From positions 37,756 through 101,755 of the forward strand of contig NZ_JAKRNE010000008.1 in NCBI RefSeq assembly GCF_022347205.1: DNA of 64,000 bases. The letters run 5' to 3'. Below are positions 8,277-18,171 of this stretch, in pieces (positions within the stretch are counted from its first letter, which is position 1; every line of letters begins with the position of its first letter). The notes below the pieces were generated by a model, which was not told the origin of the DNA, did no database searches, and saw nothing but the letters and a program-made list of their open reading frames with translations. The position numbers and the translations under genes are program-made. The DNA is from Corynebacterium sp. ACRPO. Lineage in GTDB: Bacteria; Actinomycetota; Actinomycetes; Mycobacteriales; Mycobacteriaceae.

Positions 8277-8993
8277 CTACTGTTCCATAACCTGCAATGC
8301 GGAAACATTGCGCTCCATGTGCCATTGCAGGTGCGCCCGCGCTAGACGATGCCCCTCCTGCTTTTGCGCATTCGTCGGATTGGTCGGGTGGTTATGCGCC
8401 AAAAGCCACAGGTGATGCAGGGTTTCCGGGTCTACCTCCGCAGCACCTGGCGGCCGACATTCGTGGCACGCCGCACCGCCTACCGCCGGGTGGAAGGCGT
8501 GGTGCGGGCCGGGCCGGTTGCACTGGGCGCAGTTGAAGAGGCTCGGCGCCCAACCGGCATGCGCCATGGCCTGCAGCAAGAAGGCATCCAGCGTCATGGT
8601 CGGGTCCGCGGTTTGCAGCTGCTCCAAGGTCGCGGTGACAGATTCGTAGAGGTAGGGATCATGGGCGGCGTCGGCAAATGCAAGGCGCTCGGCCGATTCC
8701 AGCACCGCGCACGCGGCCGTGTAGCGCTCATAGTCTTCAATGAGGCGCGCGCCAAAATAGTCGACCGTATCCGCCTGGGAGATGGTGGCCAGGTTCTTGC
8801 CCACATACAACTGGACATCGAGGTTGACGAAGAGCTGCAGGCGCGAACCAAAGCGCGACTTGGCGCGGCGCACGCCTTTGGCCACCGCGCGCACGAGGCC
8901 ATGATCGCGGGTAAGCAGGACTATGACGCGATCGGCCTCACCAAAGTCATAGGTGCGGATGACCACTGCGCGGTCACGATAGTTCTCGCGCAT
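8277..8993 (-). CDS. recO: DNA repair protein RecO
   Basis: 238 residues. Loads RecA onto SSB-coated single strands in the RecFOR pathway. The N-terminal OB fold begins RDRAVVIRTYDFGEADRVI, and 'GVRRAKSRFGSRLQLF' is a family hallmark. A zinc knuckle is formed by CAQC and CHEC around residues 179-205. It lies 6 bases downstream of era and 10 bases before uppS, so it is clearly in one operon. Confidence 0.95.
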   Translation of the reverse strand: MRENYRDRAVVIRTYDFGEADRVIVLLTRDHGLVRAVAKGVRRAKSRFGSRLQLFVNLDVQLYVGKNLATISQADTVDYFGARLIEDYERYTAACAVLESAERLAFADAAHDPYLYESVTATLEQLQTADPTMTLDAFLLQAMAHAGWAPSLFNCAQCNRPGPHHAFHPAVGGAACHECRPPGAAEVDPETLHHLWLLAHNHPTNPTNAQKQEGHRLARAHLQWHMERNVSALQVMEQ

Positions 8994-8999
8994 ATTGGT

Positions 9000-10037
9000 T
9001 TAGAACCCGAGCCTGCCCAGCGACTTCGGATCCGACTGCCAGTTCTTTAACACCTTGATACGCAGGTCCAGGTACACGTTTTGGCCCAGCAGCTTAATAA
9101 TCTCCTTGCGGGCGTTGCCCACAATGCGACGGAAGCGCAGGCCATCCTTGCCCTCAATAATGCGCTTTTGGCCGGGACGCTCTAGGTACAAAATGGCATG
9201 GATATCCAGCACGCCCTCGCGGGTGCGCGACGGCAGCATCTCATCAACCTGCACCGCCACCGAGTGCGGCAGCTCCGCCTTCAAGCCGGACAGAGCAGCT
9301 TCACGAATGAGTTCCTCGATGCGCTTTTCCTGGCCTTCATCGGTGATGTGGTCATCCGGGTAGAACTTCGGGCCTTCCGGCAGGTGATCCACGATGACCT
9401 GCACCAGCTCATCCAGTTGCACACCCTCCTTGGAGGAAACCGGGATGACTACCGCATTCGGGTCATCCTGGGAGAGCAGCTCGTGCAGGGCCAGCAGCTG
9501 CGCGCCAACCTGATCTTTGCTGGCCTTATCCAGCTTGGTGACGATACCGATGATCGGGGTCTTTGGCGCGATGCTGCGCACGTTTTCCAGGATCCAACGG
9601 TCACCCGGGCCAATCTTTTCATCAGCCGGGATGGTCAGGCCGATTACATCCACATCGGCATAGGTGTCTTTGACTACCTCGTTGAGGCGCTCGCCCAGAA
9701 GGGTCCGCGGGCGGTGCAGGCCCGGCGTATCCACGACGATGACCTGGGCATCATCGCGGTGTACCAAACCGCGAATGGTGTGGCGGGTGGTCTCCGGCTG
9801 GTCCGCGGTGATCGCAATCTTCTGCCCCACCAGGGCATTGGTCAGGGTGGACTTGCCGGTATTCGGACGCCCAACAAAGGATACGAAGCCTGAGCGGAAT
9901 CCCTCCGGGGTATCGGTGTATTGCGAATAATCAAGCGGGACTGCCGTATTCTCGGCGCCTTCCGGCACGGCATCATCGGGGTCTTCTGGCAGACCCTCGA
10001 ATGCCGCATCAAACTGTGCATCAAAATCAGAACTCAT
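9000..10037 (-). CDS. era: GTPase Era
   Basis: 345 residues. Ribosome-assembly GTPase that binds the 3' end of 16S rRNA through a C-terminal KH domain. G1 (GRPNTGKST, about 56-64), G3 (DTPG) and G4 (TKLD) motifs are present. An acidic N-terminal extension of about 50 residues precedes the GTPase domain, longer than in E. coli. ATG 10037 gives MSSDFDAQF; an upstream TTG is unlikely. First gene of era-recO-uppS. Confidence 0.95.
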   Translation of the reverse strand: MSSDFDAQFDAAFEGLPEDPDDAVPEGAENTAVPLDYSQYTDTPEGFRSGFVSFVGRPNTGKSTLTNALVGQKIAITADQPETTRHTIRGLVHRDDAQVIVVDTPGLHRPRTLLGERLNEVVKDTYADVDVIGLTIPADEKIGPGDRWILENVRSIAPKTPIIGIVTKLDKASKDQVGAQLLALHELLSQDDPNAVVIPVSSKEGVQLDELVQVIVDHLPEGPKFYPDDHITDEGQEKRIEELIREAALSGLKAELPHSVAVQVDEMLPSRTREGVLDIHAILYLERPGQKRIIEGKDGLRFRRIVGNARKEIIKLLGQNVYLDLRIKVLKNWQSDPKSLGRLGF

Positions 10038-10177
10038 TACCCGCAATAATAGCCCACAGAGTCAAGATCTCCGATTAGTTCGCGGCCAATTCGCACCGGT
10101 GAAGCGGCATAGGACTAATCTATGGAGAAACCTCTTCTCTCCAGCGCATACCGCGCTCACTCTCCGAAAGGCTCCTC

Positions 10178-10753
10178 ATGCCCCGCAAATCCCCTGCCCT
10201 ACTTTTGGGCGCTGCCCTTACTCTCATCCTTTCCGCATGCTCCTCGCCTAATTCCGAGTCACCCGCCGAGACGAGTACTAGTTCTTCGGCTACCTCTTCT
10301 TCATCCGCCACCAGTTCTTCAAGTACGGCCTCTTCTGCCGCTACCATCAGCAGCGAAGAGAGCATGGCGGAAGAACCTGCAAAAAGCGCCGCTCCTGAGC
10401 CGGAGACCCAGCCTCAAACCGCGGCTGCCGAGCCGGAGCTGCTGTATTGCGATCCGGGAAATTTGACCATCATCGGTACATTTTCCGACGGCACGCAAAG
10501 GCCCACAGAGCTATGCGATACTCCCGCTCATCGCCGATCTGCACGCGCAGAAGGAGTGTGCGGCAGTCTAGACGGACGATATAAGTACCCCGAAGAATGG
10601 GCCGAGCTGTGCAATGGAGGCCTTCCGCCTTCAGATTCAGATTCGTTGAATGACTATGGCGACGTAGATGCTGGATACACGCCAGAGTCCGACGCAGTGT
10701 TAGATACGCCAGCCGATGCCGATACTGGTGCGGTAGAAGGCTACGAGTATTAG
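10178..10753 (+). CDS. Putative Ser-rich lipoprotein
   Basis: 191 residues. A signal peptide ends in the lipobox LSAC (Cys at about residue 21), so the product should be diacylated and anchored outside the membrane. Residues 25-65 are a Ser/Thr/Ala spacer of low complexity. The C-terminal half contains four cysteines (LLYCDPGN, LCDTP, VCGSL, LCNGG) that could form two disulfides. No family is recognised. It stands alone between era and amiF and ends at a strong hairpin. Confidence 0.75.
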   Translation: MPRKSPALLLGAALTLILSACSSPNSESPAETSTSSSATSSSSATSSSSTASSAATISSEESMAEEPAKSAAPEPETQPQTAAAEPELLYCDPGNLTIIGTFSDGTQRPTELCDTPAHRRSARAEGVCGSLDGRYKYPEEWAELCNGGLPPSDSDSLNDYGDVDAGYTPESDAVLDTPADADTGAVEGYEY

Positions 10754-10784
10754 CGGGAAAGACCGCACGCTGGACAACGCCAAA

Positions 10785-10814
10785 GCCCTGCGCCCGTCGA
10801 AACGGGTGCAGGGC
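10785..10814. terminator. Bidirectional terminator hairpin
   Basis: GCCCTGCGCCCGT (10785-10797) pairs with ACGGGTGCAGGGC (10802-10814) around a CGAA tetraloop, with a single G-T pair. It lies between the convergent lipoprotein and amiF genes, so it can serve both, although the T-tracts are short. Confidence 0.75.
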
Positions 10815-10835
10815 TTGCCGCTAAATTAGTGAAGC

Positions 10836-11852
10836 TTACTTAAACTCATCCGGCAGCGGTCCAAGCTGCGGGCCGTCCGGGTAGTACTTCCAGCCATCCT
10901 TGATGCGGACGTCGTCAGCCCACGGCAGCTTATACTTGCCCTTAGCCAAGTCCTCGACCCAGGTGAGATAGTTGTCGGTCTTGCCGCCGGGGTAGCCCAC
11001 GTATCCGCGGTTGCCCAGGTTGAAGATGTTGTTTTCTAGGCCCCAATTGATACGGGCCTTGTCAGCCAACTCTGGGAAGATTTCGGCGGTGACGATCTCG
11101 CCGGGATTGCGGTGGCCCTCAGAAATCATGTGGCCGTCGTAATTGCAGACGTTACCTTCACCGAAGTAGTAGAAGGTGTTGTCGTAGCCAGCCAAGTTTA
11201 CGGATGCGGTGTACATCAGGTTCTGGAAGGCATTCGTCTTATTGGTCATGATCCACTGATCCTGGGTCTGTGTGGAGTAGCCAGAGATGCGGATATAAAC
11301 GTTGGCGCCCTTGTATGCAGCCTCGCGTGCGAGCTCAGGGAACATGCCATCGTGGCAAATGTTTACGGCAAGCTTGGAACCCTTCGGGCCGTCGCAAACC
11401 GGCATGCCCAGATCGCCTGGGTACCAAGGCTCGATGGGAGTCCATGGCTGCAGCTTGCGGTAGTGCAGTGCGATTTCGCCATCGGAGTTGATGATGATGG
11501 CGGTATTAAAGGGCGGCTTTCCTTCCTCATGGTTTGGCTCCATGATGGAAAAGACGCCCCAGACATCATTGTCTTTGCAGGCCTGCTTGAACTGGTCCAC
11601 CTTTGGGTCATCGAGGCCGATGAGGAATTCATCATAGGACCAAATCTTGGTGTTGAGACCGGAGGAAGAATATTCCGGGAAAACAATAAGGTCGAGGTCT
11701 GGGTAGCCGGCCTTGGTGGAACCCACCATGCGGCAGATTTCGTCCACACTAGCCTGGACGTCTTCCGGGGTATTGACCACCGGAACGGGATACTGAATGA
11801 GGGCCATCAACAGGCCGTCGGGGGATGCGCTAATGCTGCCGGTGCTGGACAT
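10836..11852 (-). CDS. amiF: Formamidase
   Basis: 338 residues, the length of Helicobacter AmiF, which it resembles closely along its length. A nitrilase-superfamily cytoplasmic enzyme that hydrolyses formamide to formate and ammonia. The catalytic triad is visible at the expected places: Glu60 (VFPEYSS), Lys133 (HYRKLQPW) and Cys166 (NICHDGM). The block '[12 protein letters not shown]' and the C-terminal '[15 protein letters not shown]' favour formamidase over aliphatic amidase AmiE. An AGGAG site precedes the ATG. A nitrogen-control box may overlap the leader. It is monocistronic. Confidence 0.92.
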   Translation of the reverse strand: MSSTGSISASPDGLLMALIQYPVPVVNTPEDVQASVDEICRMVGSTKAGYPDLDLIVFPEYSSSGLNTKIWSYDEFLIGLDDPKVDQFKQACKDNDVWGVFSIMEPNHEEGKPPFNTAIIINSDGEIALHYRKLQPWTPIEPWYPGDLGMPVCDGPKGSKLAVNICHDGMFPELAREAAYKGANVYIRISGYSTQTQDQWIMTNKTNAFQNLMYTASVNLAGYDNTFYYFGEGNVCNYDGHMISEGHRNPGEIVTAEIFPELADKARINWGLENNIFNLGNRGYVGYPGGKTDNYLTWVEDLAKGKYKLPWADDVRIKDGWKYYPDGPQLGPLPDEFK

Positions 11853-11861
11853 AGTGGACTC

Positions 11862-11877
11862 CTATCGCAAAGTAGAT
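11862..11877. promoter_or_regulatory. Candidate AmtR nitrogen-control site
   Basis: CTAT-N6-GTAGAT resembles the C. glutamicum AmtR consensus (CTAT-N6-ATAG with AT-rich flanks), with one mismatch in the core. It sits 10-25 bases upstream of the amiF start, touching the ribosome-binding site, which is close for an operator. The biology fits because formamidase releases ammonia. Confidence 0.35.
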
Positions 11878-11989
11878 GATGTGACGGGAGCCATATTACC
11901 GACGCACTAGTGGTACGTCACACTATTAGCCCGGAGAAGTAGTCTCGTATAAGAGACTCATCGTAAGCCGCCTTTGATGAAATAAGAGA

Positions 11990-12021
11990 GCCGAGCTGAG
12001 GGGAAGGCTACTCAGCTCGGC
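11990..12021. repeat. Palindromic repeat, copy A
   Basis: GCCGAGCTGAG (11990-12000) and CTCAGCTCGGC (12011-12021) are perfect 11-base arms around GGGAAGGCTA. It shares its design with the copy at 12117-12151. Apart from these repeats and the amiF promoter, the 374-bp spacer 11853-12226 holds no gene that I can see. TGTGACG (11880-11886) and CGTCACA (11916-11922) form a further wide inverted repeat near the probable amiF promoter. Confidence 0.75.
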
Positions 12022-12116
12022 CGACACTCGATAGACCTTGGGTGGGCGTAGGTACGGGTTCTTAAGGGGGCGGAAAAGAAAAGTCGAGAGAGATCAGGCT
12101 GAATTGAGGGCGAAAA

Positions 12117-12151
12117 GGCCGATCTGAGGGGTAATTTTCCTCAGATCGGCC
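12117..12151. repeat. Palindromic repeat, copy B
   Basis: GGCCGATCTGAGG (12117-12129) and CCTCAGATCGGCC (12139-12151) are perfect 13-base arms around GGTAATTTT. Compared with the copy at 11990, the fifth base of the CCGANCTGAG core changes from G to T and its partner changes to match, so the palindrome is conserved. A half-copy (GGCTGAATTGAGGG) lies just before it at about 12097-12110. Confidence 0.75.
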
Positions 12152-12226
12152 CGATCAGAATGGACCTAACTTTAGGAGGCCCAATTTAACGGGATCCCAC
12201 GCGCGAGAACGGGGGCCGCGCAGGGT

Positions 12227-13075
12227 TTAGAGCTCCTCGGCGCTGAATTGCATGCGCGGGTGCGCAAAGACGTCCTGGGACTGGATGAGCTGGAGCTCGG
12301 AGGTCTCAGCCTCGTAGGTGTTTTCTAGCAGGTCATACACGGAAGAGGCGGTGCGGCGCAGGGACTCCTTGACGTCGCTGGTCTCGGTGTAGTGGCCGGT
12401 AAACAGGGCGGCGGTTACGTCGCCGGAGCCGTTGCGCTTGAACGGCAGCAGCGGCGTGGATACGAGGAAGGCGCGGTCGCCGTCGACGGCAAGCATCTCA
12501 ATCTGGTCGTCGGCAGTCTCGGGGCGCTTAACGGAGGTCACCAGCACGGTCTTTGGGCCGATTTCCTGCGCCTTCTTTACTGCGGCGAGGGTCTGATCAA
12601 GTGTGCCGACCTCGGAATCGGTGAGGTAGCCCAGCTCAAACTGGTTGGGGGTGATGATATCGGCGACGGGCACGACGCGGTCGCGCAAAAGCGGCGGGAT
12701 CTCATCGGAGACGAAGCAGCCGGACTTGGCATTGCCCATTACAGGGTCGCAGGCGTAGAGGGCCTTGGGGTTGGCAGCCTTGATGCGGCGGACGGTTTCC
12801 ACGATGGCGTCGGCAATGTCGGCGCCGCCCTGGTAGCCCGAAAGGATGGCGTCGATCTGCGGGAAGGCGCCGCGCTTCTCAATGCCGTCGATGATGGAGG
12901 TGACGTCGCTGGCTGGAATCATCGGTCCGCCCCAGTCGCCGTAGCCGGTGTGGTTGGAGAAATTCACCGTGTGGACCGGCCATACCTCATGGCCGGCGCG
13001 CTGCAGGGGAAAGACGGCCGCGGAGTTGCCAACGTGGCCGTAGGTGACGTGGGACTGGATGGAAAGGATAGTCAT
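12227..13075 (-). CDS. pdxY: Pyridoxal kinase
   Basis: 282 residues. A ribokinase-fold enzyme that phosphorylates pyridoxal to PLP in the B6 salvage pathway. The N-terminal block MTILSIQSHVTYGHVGNSAA, 'HTVNFSNHTGYGDWGG' and the catalytic-Asp loop KRNGSGDVTAALF are diagnostic of PdxY/PdxK. The ATG at 13075 begins the conserved sequence; a longer open frame extends upstream but is not family-like. It lies 52 bp downstream of ybeY in the same direction. Confidence 0.93.
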   Translation of the reverse strand: MTILSIQSHVTYGHVGNSAAVFPLQRAGHEVWPVHTVNFSNHTGYGDWGGPMIPASDVTSIIDGIEKRGAFPQIDAILSGYQGGADIADAIVETVRRIKAANPKALYACDPVMGNAKSGCFVSDEIPPLLRDRVVPVADIITPNQFELGYLTDSEVGTLDQTLAAVKKAQEIGPKTVLVTSVKRPETADDQIEMLAVDGDRAFLVSTPLLPFKRNGSGDVTAALFTGHYTETSDVKESLRRTASSVYDLLENTYEAETSELQLIQSQDVFAHPRMQFSAEEL

Positions 13076-13127
13076 AGCTACCCATTGTGCTACGCTGCCC
13101 GCGCGCTCACCAAGGAAAAGACAAAAA

Positions 13128-13741
13128 TTATTCCTCCGGGCGATCTTGTGGCTCGCCCACCGCAGGGATTCCGCCACCGGGAACCTGCTTGTCCAGGTTG
13201 GCGCGCTCGGCGGCGTCAGGAAAAGCCTTCGGGCCAGAAGGCTTGGGCTGATAGGAAACGCCACGCTCGGCTGCATCGTCGTACCAATCCGCGAGCAGTT
13301 CGTTTTGGCGGCCGAACATTTCCTTCTCCTCGGCCGGAGTGGAGTGGTCATAGCCCAGCAGGTGCAGGCAACCATGGACGGTAAGCAGGGCCAGCTCGTG
13401 ACCTAGGGAGTGGCCGGCGGCCTCCGCCTGGCGCAGGGCGAACTCGGGGCACAGGACGATATCGCCCAGCATGGCCGGGCCTGGGTCGGCGGCATCGGGG
13501 CGGCCGCCACCGGCGATGGCGCCAGGGGTGAGCTCATCCATGGGGAAGCTCATGACATCGGTGGGGCCTTCCAGATCCATCCAGCGCACGTGCAGATCCT
13601 CGATGGTCTTCAAATCCACACAGGTGATGGTGCACTCGGCATCGGGGTTGATGTCCATCGCACCGAAGGCATAAGAGGCGACGTCAATCAGCATCTCCTC
13701 GTTGACGCCTTCGAAGCCGGATTCATTGAGAAACTCGATAC

Positions 13742-13745
<4 letters not shown>
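13128..13745 (-). CDS. ybeY: Endoribonuclease YbeY (16S rRNA maturation)
   Basis: 205 residues. A zinc-dependent RNase acting in 16S rRNA 3'-end maturation and ribosome quality control. The signature [11 protein letters not shown] (His124, His128, His134) binds the metal. A hydrophilic C-terminal tail from about residue 150 is longer than in E. coli and looks disordered. Its ATG overlaps the phoH stop by four bases (ATGA), so the two are translationally coupled. Confidence 0.95.
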
Positions 13746-14722
<977 letters not shown>

Positions 14723-14745
14723 GTGCTTTAGGCTACCAGCGCCGC

Positions 14746-15504
14746 CTACCAACGCTCGGTGCGCATGCCGATTGCAGCAAGCGCCACCATTGCCGCACTC
14801 GCCGTGCGCAGCACTTCCGGGCCGAGCTTGATGGGTGTGGCACCGGCTTCTTTGAGGCGATCGAGCTCGGCGTCGCCAATGCCGCCCTCGGGGCCGACGA
14901 GCAGGACGACGTCCTCTGTGAGCGGCACGTCTTTGATGGAGGCGGTAGCCTCTTCGTGCAATACGAGCACTGTGGGTGCGTTGGAGGAAGCGCCGTCGCG
15001 GCGACCGGTGAGCTCTTGAACGAGCTGCGGGGTGGTCAGCGGGCCGCGCACCTGCGGGATGCGGGCGCGGCGGGATTGTTTGGCCGCGGAATCGGCGGCC
15101 GCCTGCCATTTGGCCACCGCCTTCGGCGCCTTCTTACCGTCCCATTTAGCCACGCAGCGATCCGCCTGCCAGGCGATGATCTCATCGGCGCCGGCTTGGG
15201 TGGCAAGATCCACCGCGAGCTCGGCGCGCTCGGACTTCGGGATAGCCTGCACCACGCTCACCCGCGGGGTGGGCTCGGGCGCGGTGTCAATGGAGTCGAC
15301 CGTGCCCTCCAGGGAGTCCTTGCCCGAGGTAGCGGTGATGGTGAGGGTAAGGCGGGTACCGGTGCCGTCGATAAGCTCGAGGCGCTCGCCCTCCCCCATG
15401 CGCTTGACCGTCACGGCATGGCGGGCCTCCGGGCCGGAGAAGCTGAAAGCCTCGCCGGTGCGCGCGGCGGAAAGATCCGGGTGGATGAAGACGGGCAGCG
15501 ACAT
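14746..15504 (-). CDS. rsmE: 16S rRNA (uracil-1498-N3)-methyltransferase
   Basis: 252 residues. A SPOUT-class methyltransferase with an N-terminal PUA-like domain and a C-terminal knot: LLVGPEGGIGDAELD and KLGPEVLRTASAAMVAL bind SAM. 'EARHAVTVKRMGEGE' is the usual N-terminal signature. The ATG overlaps the dnaJ stop by one base (TAATG), placing it in the hrcA-dnaJ-rsmE-phoH-ybeY unit. Confidence 0.94.
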   Translation of the reverse strand: MSLPVFIHPDLSAARTGEAFSFSGPEARHAVTVKRMGEGERLELIDGTGTRLTLTITATSGKDSLEGTVDSIDTAPEPTPRVSVVQAIPKSERAELAVDLATQAGADEIIAWQADRCVAKWDGKKAPKAVAKWQAAADSAAKQSRRARIPQVRGPLTTPQLVQELTGRRDGASSNAPTVLVLHEEATASIKDVPLTEDVVLLVGPEGGIGDAELDRLKEAGATPIKLGPEVLRTASAAMVALAAIGMRTERW

Positions 15505-16655
15505 TAGCGGCGGAACTTATCGCGGAGGCGGCTGAAGAAGGATTCCTCTTGGCCGTCGCCGGTGGTGCGCACGCGCGCGCCTTCGTCGCGGGAATTGCGG
15601 ATCTTCTCCAGGGCCTCGCGGGTCTTGCGGTCCAGGTCCTTCGGCACAACGACGTCCACGTGGGCAAAGAGGTTGCCGTAGCCATCGGTGCGCAGGCGCG
15701 GCATGCCGGCGCCGTCGACCTTGATGGACTCGCCCGGCTGGGTGCCCGGCTCGATGTCGATGGTGAGCTCTTCGCCATTGAGCTGGTCGATGGTGAAGTT
15801 GGTGCCCAAGGCGGCGTCAATCATCGGCACGCGCACGGTGAGGTTCAGATCATCGGCATTGCGCTGGAAGACGGGGTGCTCCTCCGTGTGGACCTCGACG
15901 TAGAGGTCGCCGGCCGGGCCACCGCCGTGGCCGACCTCGCCCTGGGAGGCCATGCGGATGCGCATGCCGTCATTAATGCCGGCCGGGATATTCACGGTGA
16001 TATCGCGGCGCTTCTTCACGCGGCCGTCGCCGGCGCAGTGGTTGCACGGATCGGTAATGACCTCGCCGAAGCCCTGGCACTTCGGGCACGGGCGGGTGGT
16101 CATGACGTTGCCCAGGAAGCTGCGCTGCATCTCCTGGATTTCACCCATGCCATTGCAGTTATCACAGGTAACTGGCTTGGCCTTGGACTCGGAGCCGGTG
16201 CCGCCACAGCTATCGCACAGCACCGCGGTATCCACGGTGACCTTCTTCTTCAGGCCGGTGTAGGCCTCTTCCAGGGTGATGCGGGTGCGCAGCAGGGCAT
16301 CGTTGCCCGGCTGGACGCGGGACTTCGGGCCGCGGGAACCGCCGGCACCGCCGCCGAAGAATTCGGCGAAGATATCGCCGAGGCCGCCGCCACCGAAGCC
16401 GCCAAAGCCGCCGGCGCCGGCACCGCCGCCACCCTGCTCCATGGGGTCGCCGCCCATGTCCACGATCTGGCGCTTTTGCGGATCCAGCAGGACCTCCTGG
16501 GCCAGCGCGGCATCGCGGAACTTTTCCGCGGCAGCGTCATCATCCGGGTTCAGATCCGGGTGATACTTGCGGGCCATTTTGCGGTAGGCCTTCTTAATCT
16601 CCTGGTCAGTTGCGTTTTTATCAACACCGAGGATGCCGTAGTAGTCACGAGCCAC
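15504..16655 (-). CDS. dnaJ: Chaperone DnaJ (DnaJ2 type)
   Basis: 383 residues. Hsp40 co-chaperone stimulating DnaK. The J domain has HPD at 32-34, followed by a Gly/Phe-rich linker (about 72-115) and four CxxCxGxG-type zinc repeats (CDSCGGTG, CDNCNGMG, CPKCQGFG, CNHCAGDG), then the substrate-binding C-terminal domains. The position behind hrcA rather than dnaK-grpE marks it as the second actinobacterial DnaJ. The start is a GTG with AGAAGGA upstream. Confidence 0.96.
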   Translation of the reverse strand: MARDYYGILGVDKNATDQEIKKAYRKMARKYHPDLNPDDDAAAEKFRDAALAQEVLLDPQKRQIVDMGGDPMEQGGGGAGAGGFGGFGGGGLGDIFAEFFGGGAGGSRGPKSRVQPGNDALLRTRITLEEAYTGLKKKVTVDTAVLCDSCGGTGSESKAKPVTCDNCNGMGEIQEMQRSFLGNVMTTRPCPKCQGFGEVITDPCNHCAGDGRVKKRRDITVNIPAGINDGMRIRMASQGEVGHGGGPAGDLYVEVHTEEHPVFQRNADDLNLTVRVPMIDAALGTNFTIDQLNGEELTIDIEPGTQPGESIKVDGAGMPRLRTDGYGNLFAHVDVVVPKDLDRKTREALEKIRNSRDEGARVRTTGDGQEESFFSRLRDKFRR

Positions 16656-16724
16656 TGTAAGAGATATTCCTTCTAATTCGTCTTGTTGGGGTTAACTTGA
16701 AAAAATAATGCGCGGCCAGCCAGT

Positions 16725-17774
16725 TTACTCGCACTGCTCGCCGGCCAAAATTTCGCTCACATACCGTGCAACGGCAGAGACCTTAGAAATTGTTCCCGAG
16801 TAATCCATAAAGGTAGGCCCCACCACGCCGAGGCCGCCGAGTGTGGCCACCTCATCGCCGGTGCCCAGGCCATAGCCCGTGGCCACCACGGAGGCTTGGC
16901 GCAGCTGGTCTTCCTCGTTTTCCTCACCGATGACCACGGAGACGTTGCCCAGATCGGGCACGCGGGCAAGCAGCTTGAGGACGACGACCTGCTCTTCTAG
17001 TGCCTCAATAATCTTGGGCAACCCTTCCGGAAACTCGCGCGCCACGCGCGTCAGGTTAGAAGCACCGGCCATAATCAGCCGGTCGGAGGGCTGTTCCACC
17101 AAGGTCTCGATGAGGGTGGTGGCCACCTTGAGGACGTGGTGTCGGATATCCAAGGGGGCGTCGTCGACGAGGTGGGCGAGCTCCACGGAGGCGTCGCTAA
17201 GCGTCTTGCCCACTAGCGCGCTATTGACGATGTCGCGCAGGCGGAAGGTCTGGTCCTGGTCGATGATTTCATCGAGCTCCACATTGCGCTGATCCACGCG
17301 GCCGTTATCGGTGATAAGCACCAGCAGCAGGCGCACTGGGGAAAGCGCCACGACCTCGCAATGTTTGACGCGGGATACCTTGAGATTAGGCAGCTGGACG
17401 ACGGCCGCCTGCTTCGTCACCTGCGCCAGTAGCTGCACCGAGCGGCGTAGCACATCCTCCAAGTCGACGCCGCCTTCCAAGAAGTTGAGCATGGCGCGGC
17501 GCTCCGGGGCCGAAAGCGGCTTGACCTCGTGGAGGGAGTCCACAAAGTGGCGGTAGCCCTGCTGGGTGGGCACGCGGCCGGAGCTGGCGTGCTGCTGGGA
17601 GATAAGGCCCTGGGATTCGAGCACGGCCATGTCATTGCGGATGGTGGCCGAGGAAACTCCCAATTGGTAGCGCTCCAAGAGCGATTTAGAGCCAACGGGC
17701 TCTTGGGAGGCAATATAGTCCGCCACGATGGCGCGCAGGACTTCCTTGCGGCGGGCATCGGTTGAGGTAGACAC
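16725..17774 (-). CDS. hrcA: Heat-inducible repressor HrcA
   Basis: 349 residues. Represses groES-groEL-type operons by binding CIRCE. The N-terminal winged helix ([20 protein letters not shown], then '[18 protein letters not shown]') and the C-terminal core ending '[29 protein letters not shown]' are clear. The GTG start follows AGGAGCG. I searched the spacers around hrcA and dnaJ for a CIRCE inverted repeat and saw none, so it probably acts on operons elsewhere. Confidence 0.96.
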   Translation of the reverse strand: MSTSTDARRKEVLRAIVADYIASQEPVGSKSLLERYQLGVSSATIRNDMAVLESQGLISQQHASSGRVPTQQGYRHFVDSLHEVKPLSAPERRAMLNFLEGGVDLEDVLRRSVQLLAQVTKQAAVVQLPNLKVSRVKHCEVVALSPVRLLLVLITDNGRVDQRNVELDEIIDQDQTFRLRDIVNSALVGKTLSDASVELAHLVDDAPLDIRHHVLKVATTLIETLVEQPSDRLIMAGASNLTRVAREFPEGLPKIIEALEEQVVVLKLLARVPDLGNVSVVIGEENEEDQLRQASVVATGYGLGTGDEVATLGGLGVVGPTFMDYSGTISKVSAVARYVSEILAGEQCE

Positions 17775-17784
17775 TATGGCGCTC

Positions 17785-18039
17785 CTATTCGCTTCGGCGA
17801 ATGATAAATTCTTTAAAGTTCGGGACGGTGTACCTGACTTTACCGTGCTCAGGGGAATAAATGAGACCTTTGTTTATGAGCTTAGCCCGCACCGGACCAA
17901 GAGCTTTATTATCCTTCCCTAGACGTTCACCGATTTCTTTCGTTTCCGCTGAACCATCGCCTAAGGCTGCCATGGCACTGAGATAGTCTCTTTCAGCTGG
18001 CGTAGCTCGATCCCAGCGAGCTTGGAAGAAGCCTGCGTC
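17785..18039 (-). pseudogene. C-terminal remnant of an AAA ATP-binding protein
   Basis: On the reverse strand, an open frame from 18039 reads DAGFFQARWDRATPAERDYL, continues into MAALGDGSAETKEIGERLG and ends [14 protein letters not shown] at 17785. This is the winged-helix tail of a large ATP-binding protein family. A stop (TAA) lies immediately before the Asp, and the +1 frame upstream reads VTGELVPK, suggesting a frameshift. No P-loop part remains between here and hemW. An ATG at 17973 could still express 62 residues. Decayed remnant is the best reading. Confidence 0.6.
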
Positions 18040-18171
18040 TTAGGAACCAGTTCACCAGTCACGGCAAAAGACTAACAAGAAAATAGCGGAATAACAGGTT
18101 TCTCATCGACTGAGTCAAAACTAACTGGTTTGGTTTCTACTGGACTAAGTCTAAAGATCTGGGAACGAGGA

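Noticed and set aside
16656..17800. CIRCE operator near hrcA or dnaJ
   Set aside because: No TTAGCACTC-N9-GAGTGCTAA-like repeat found in the flanking spacers.
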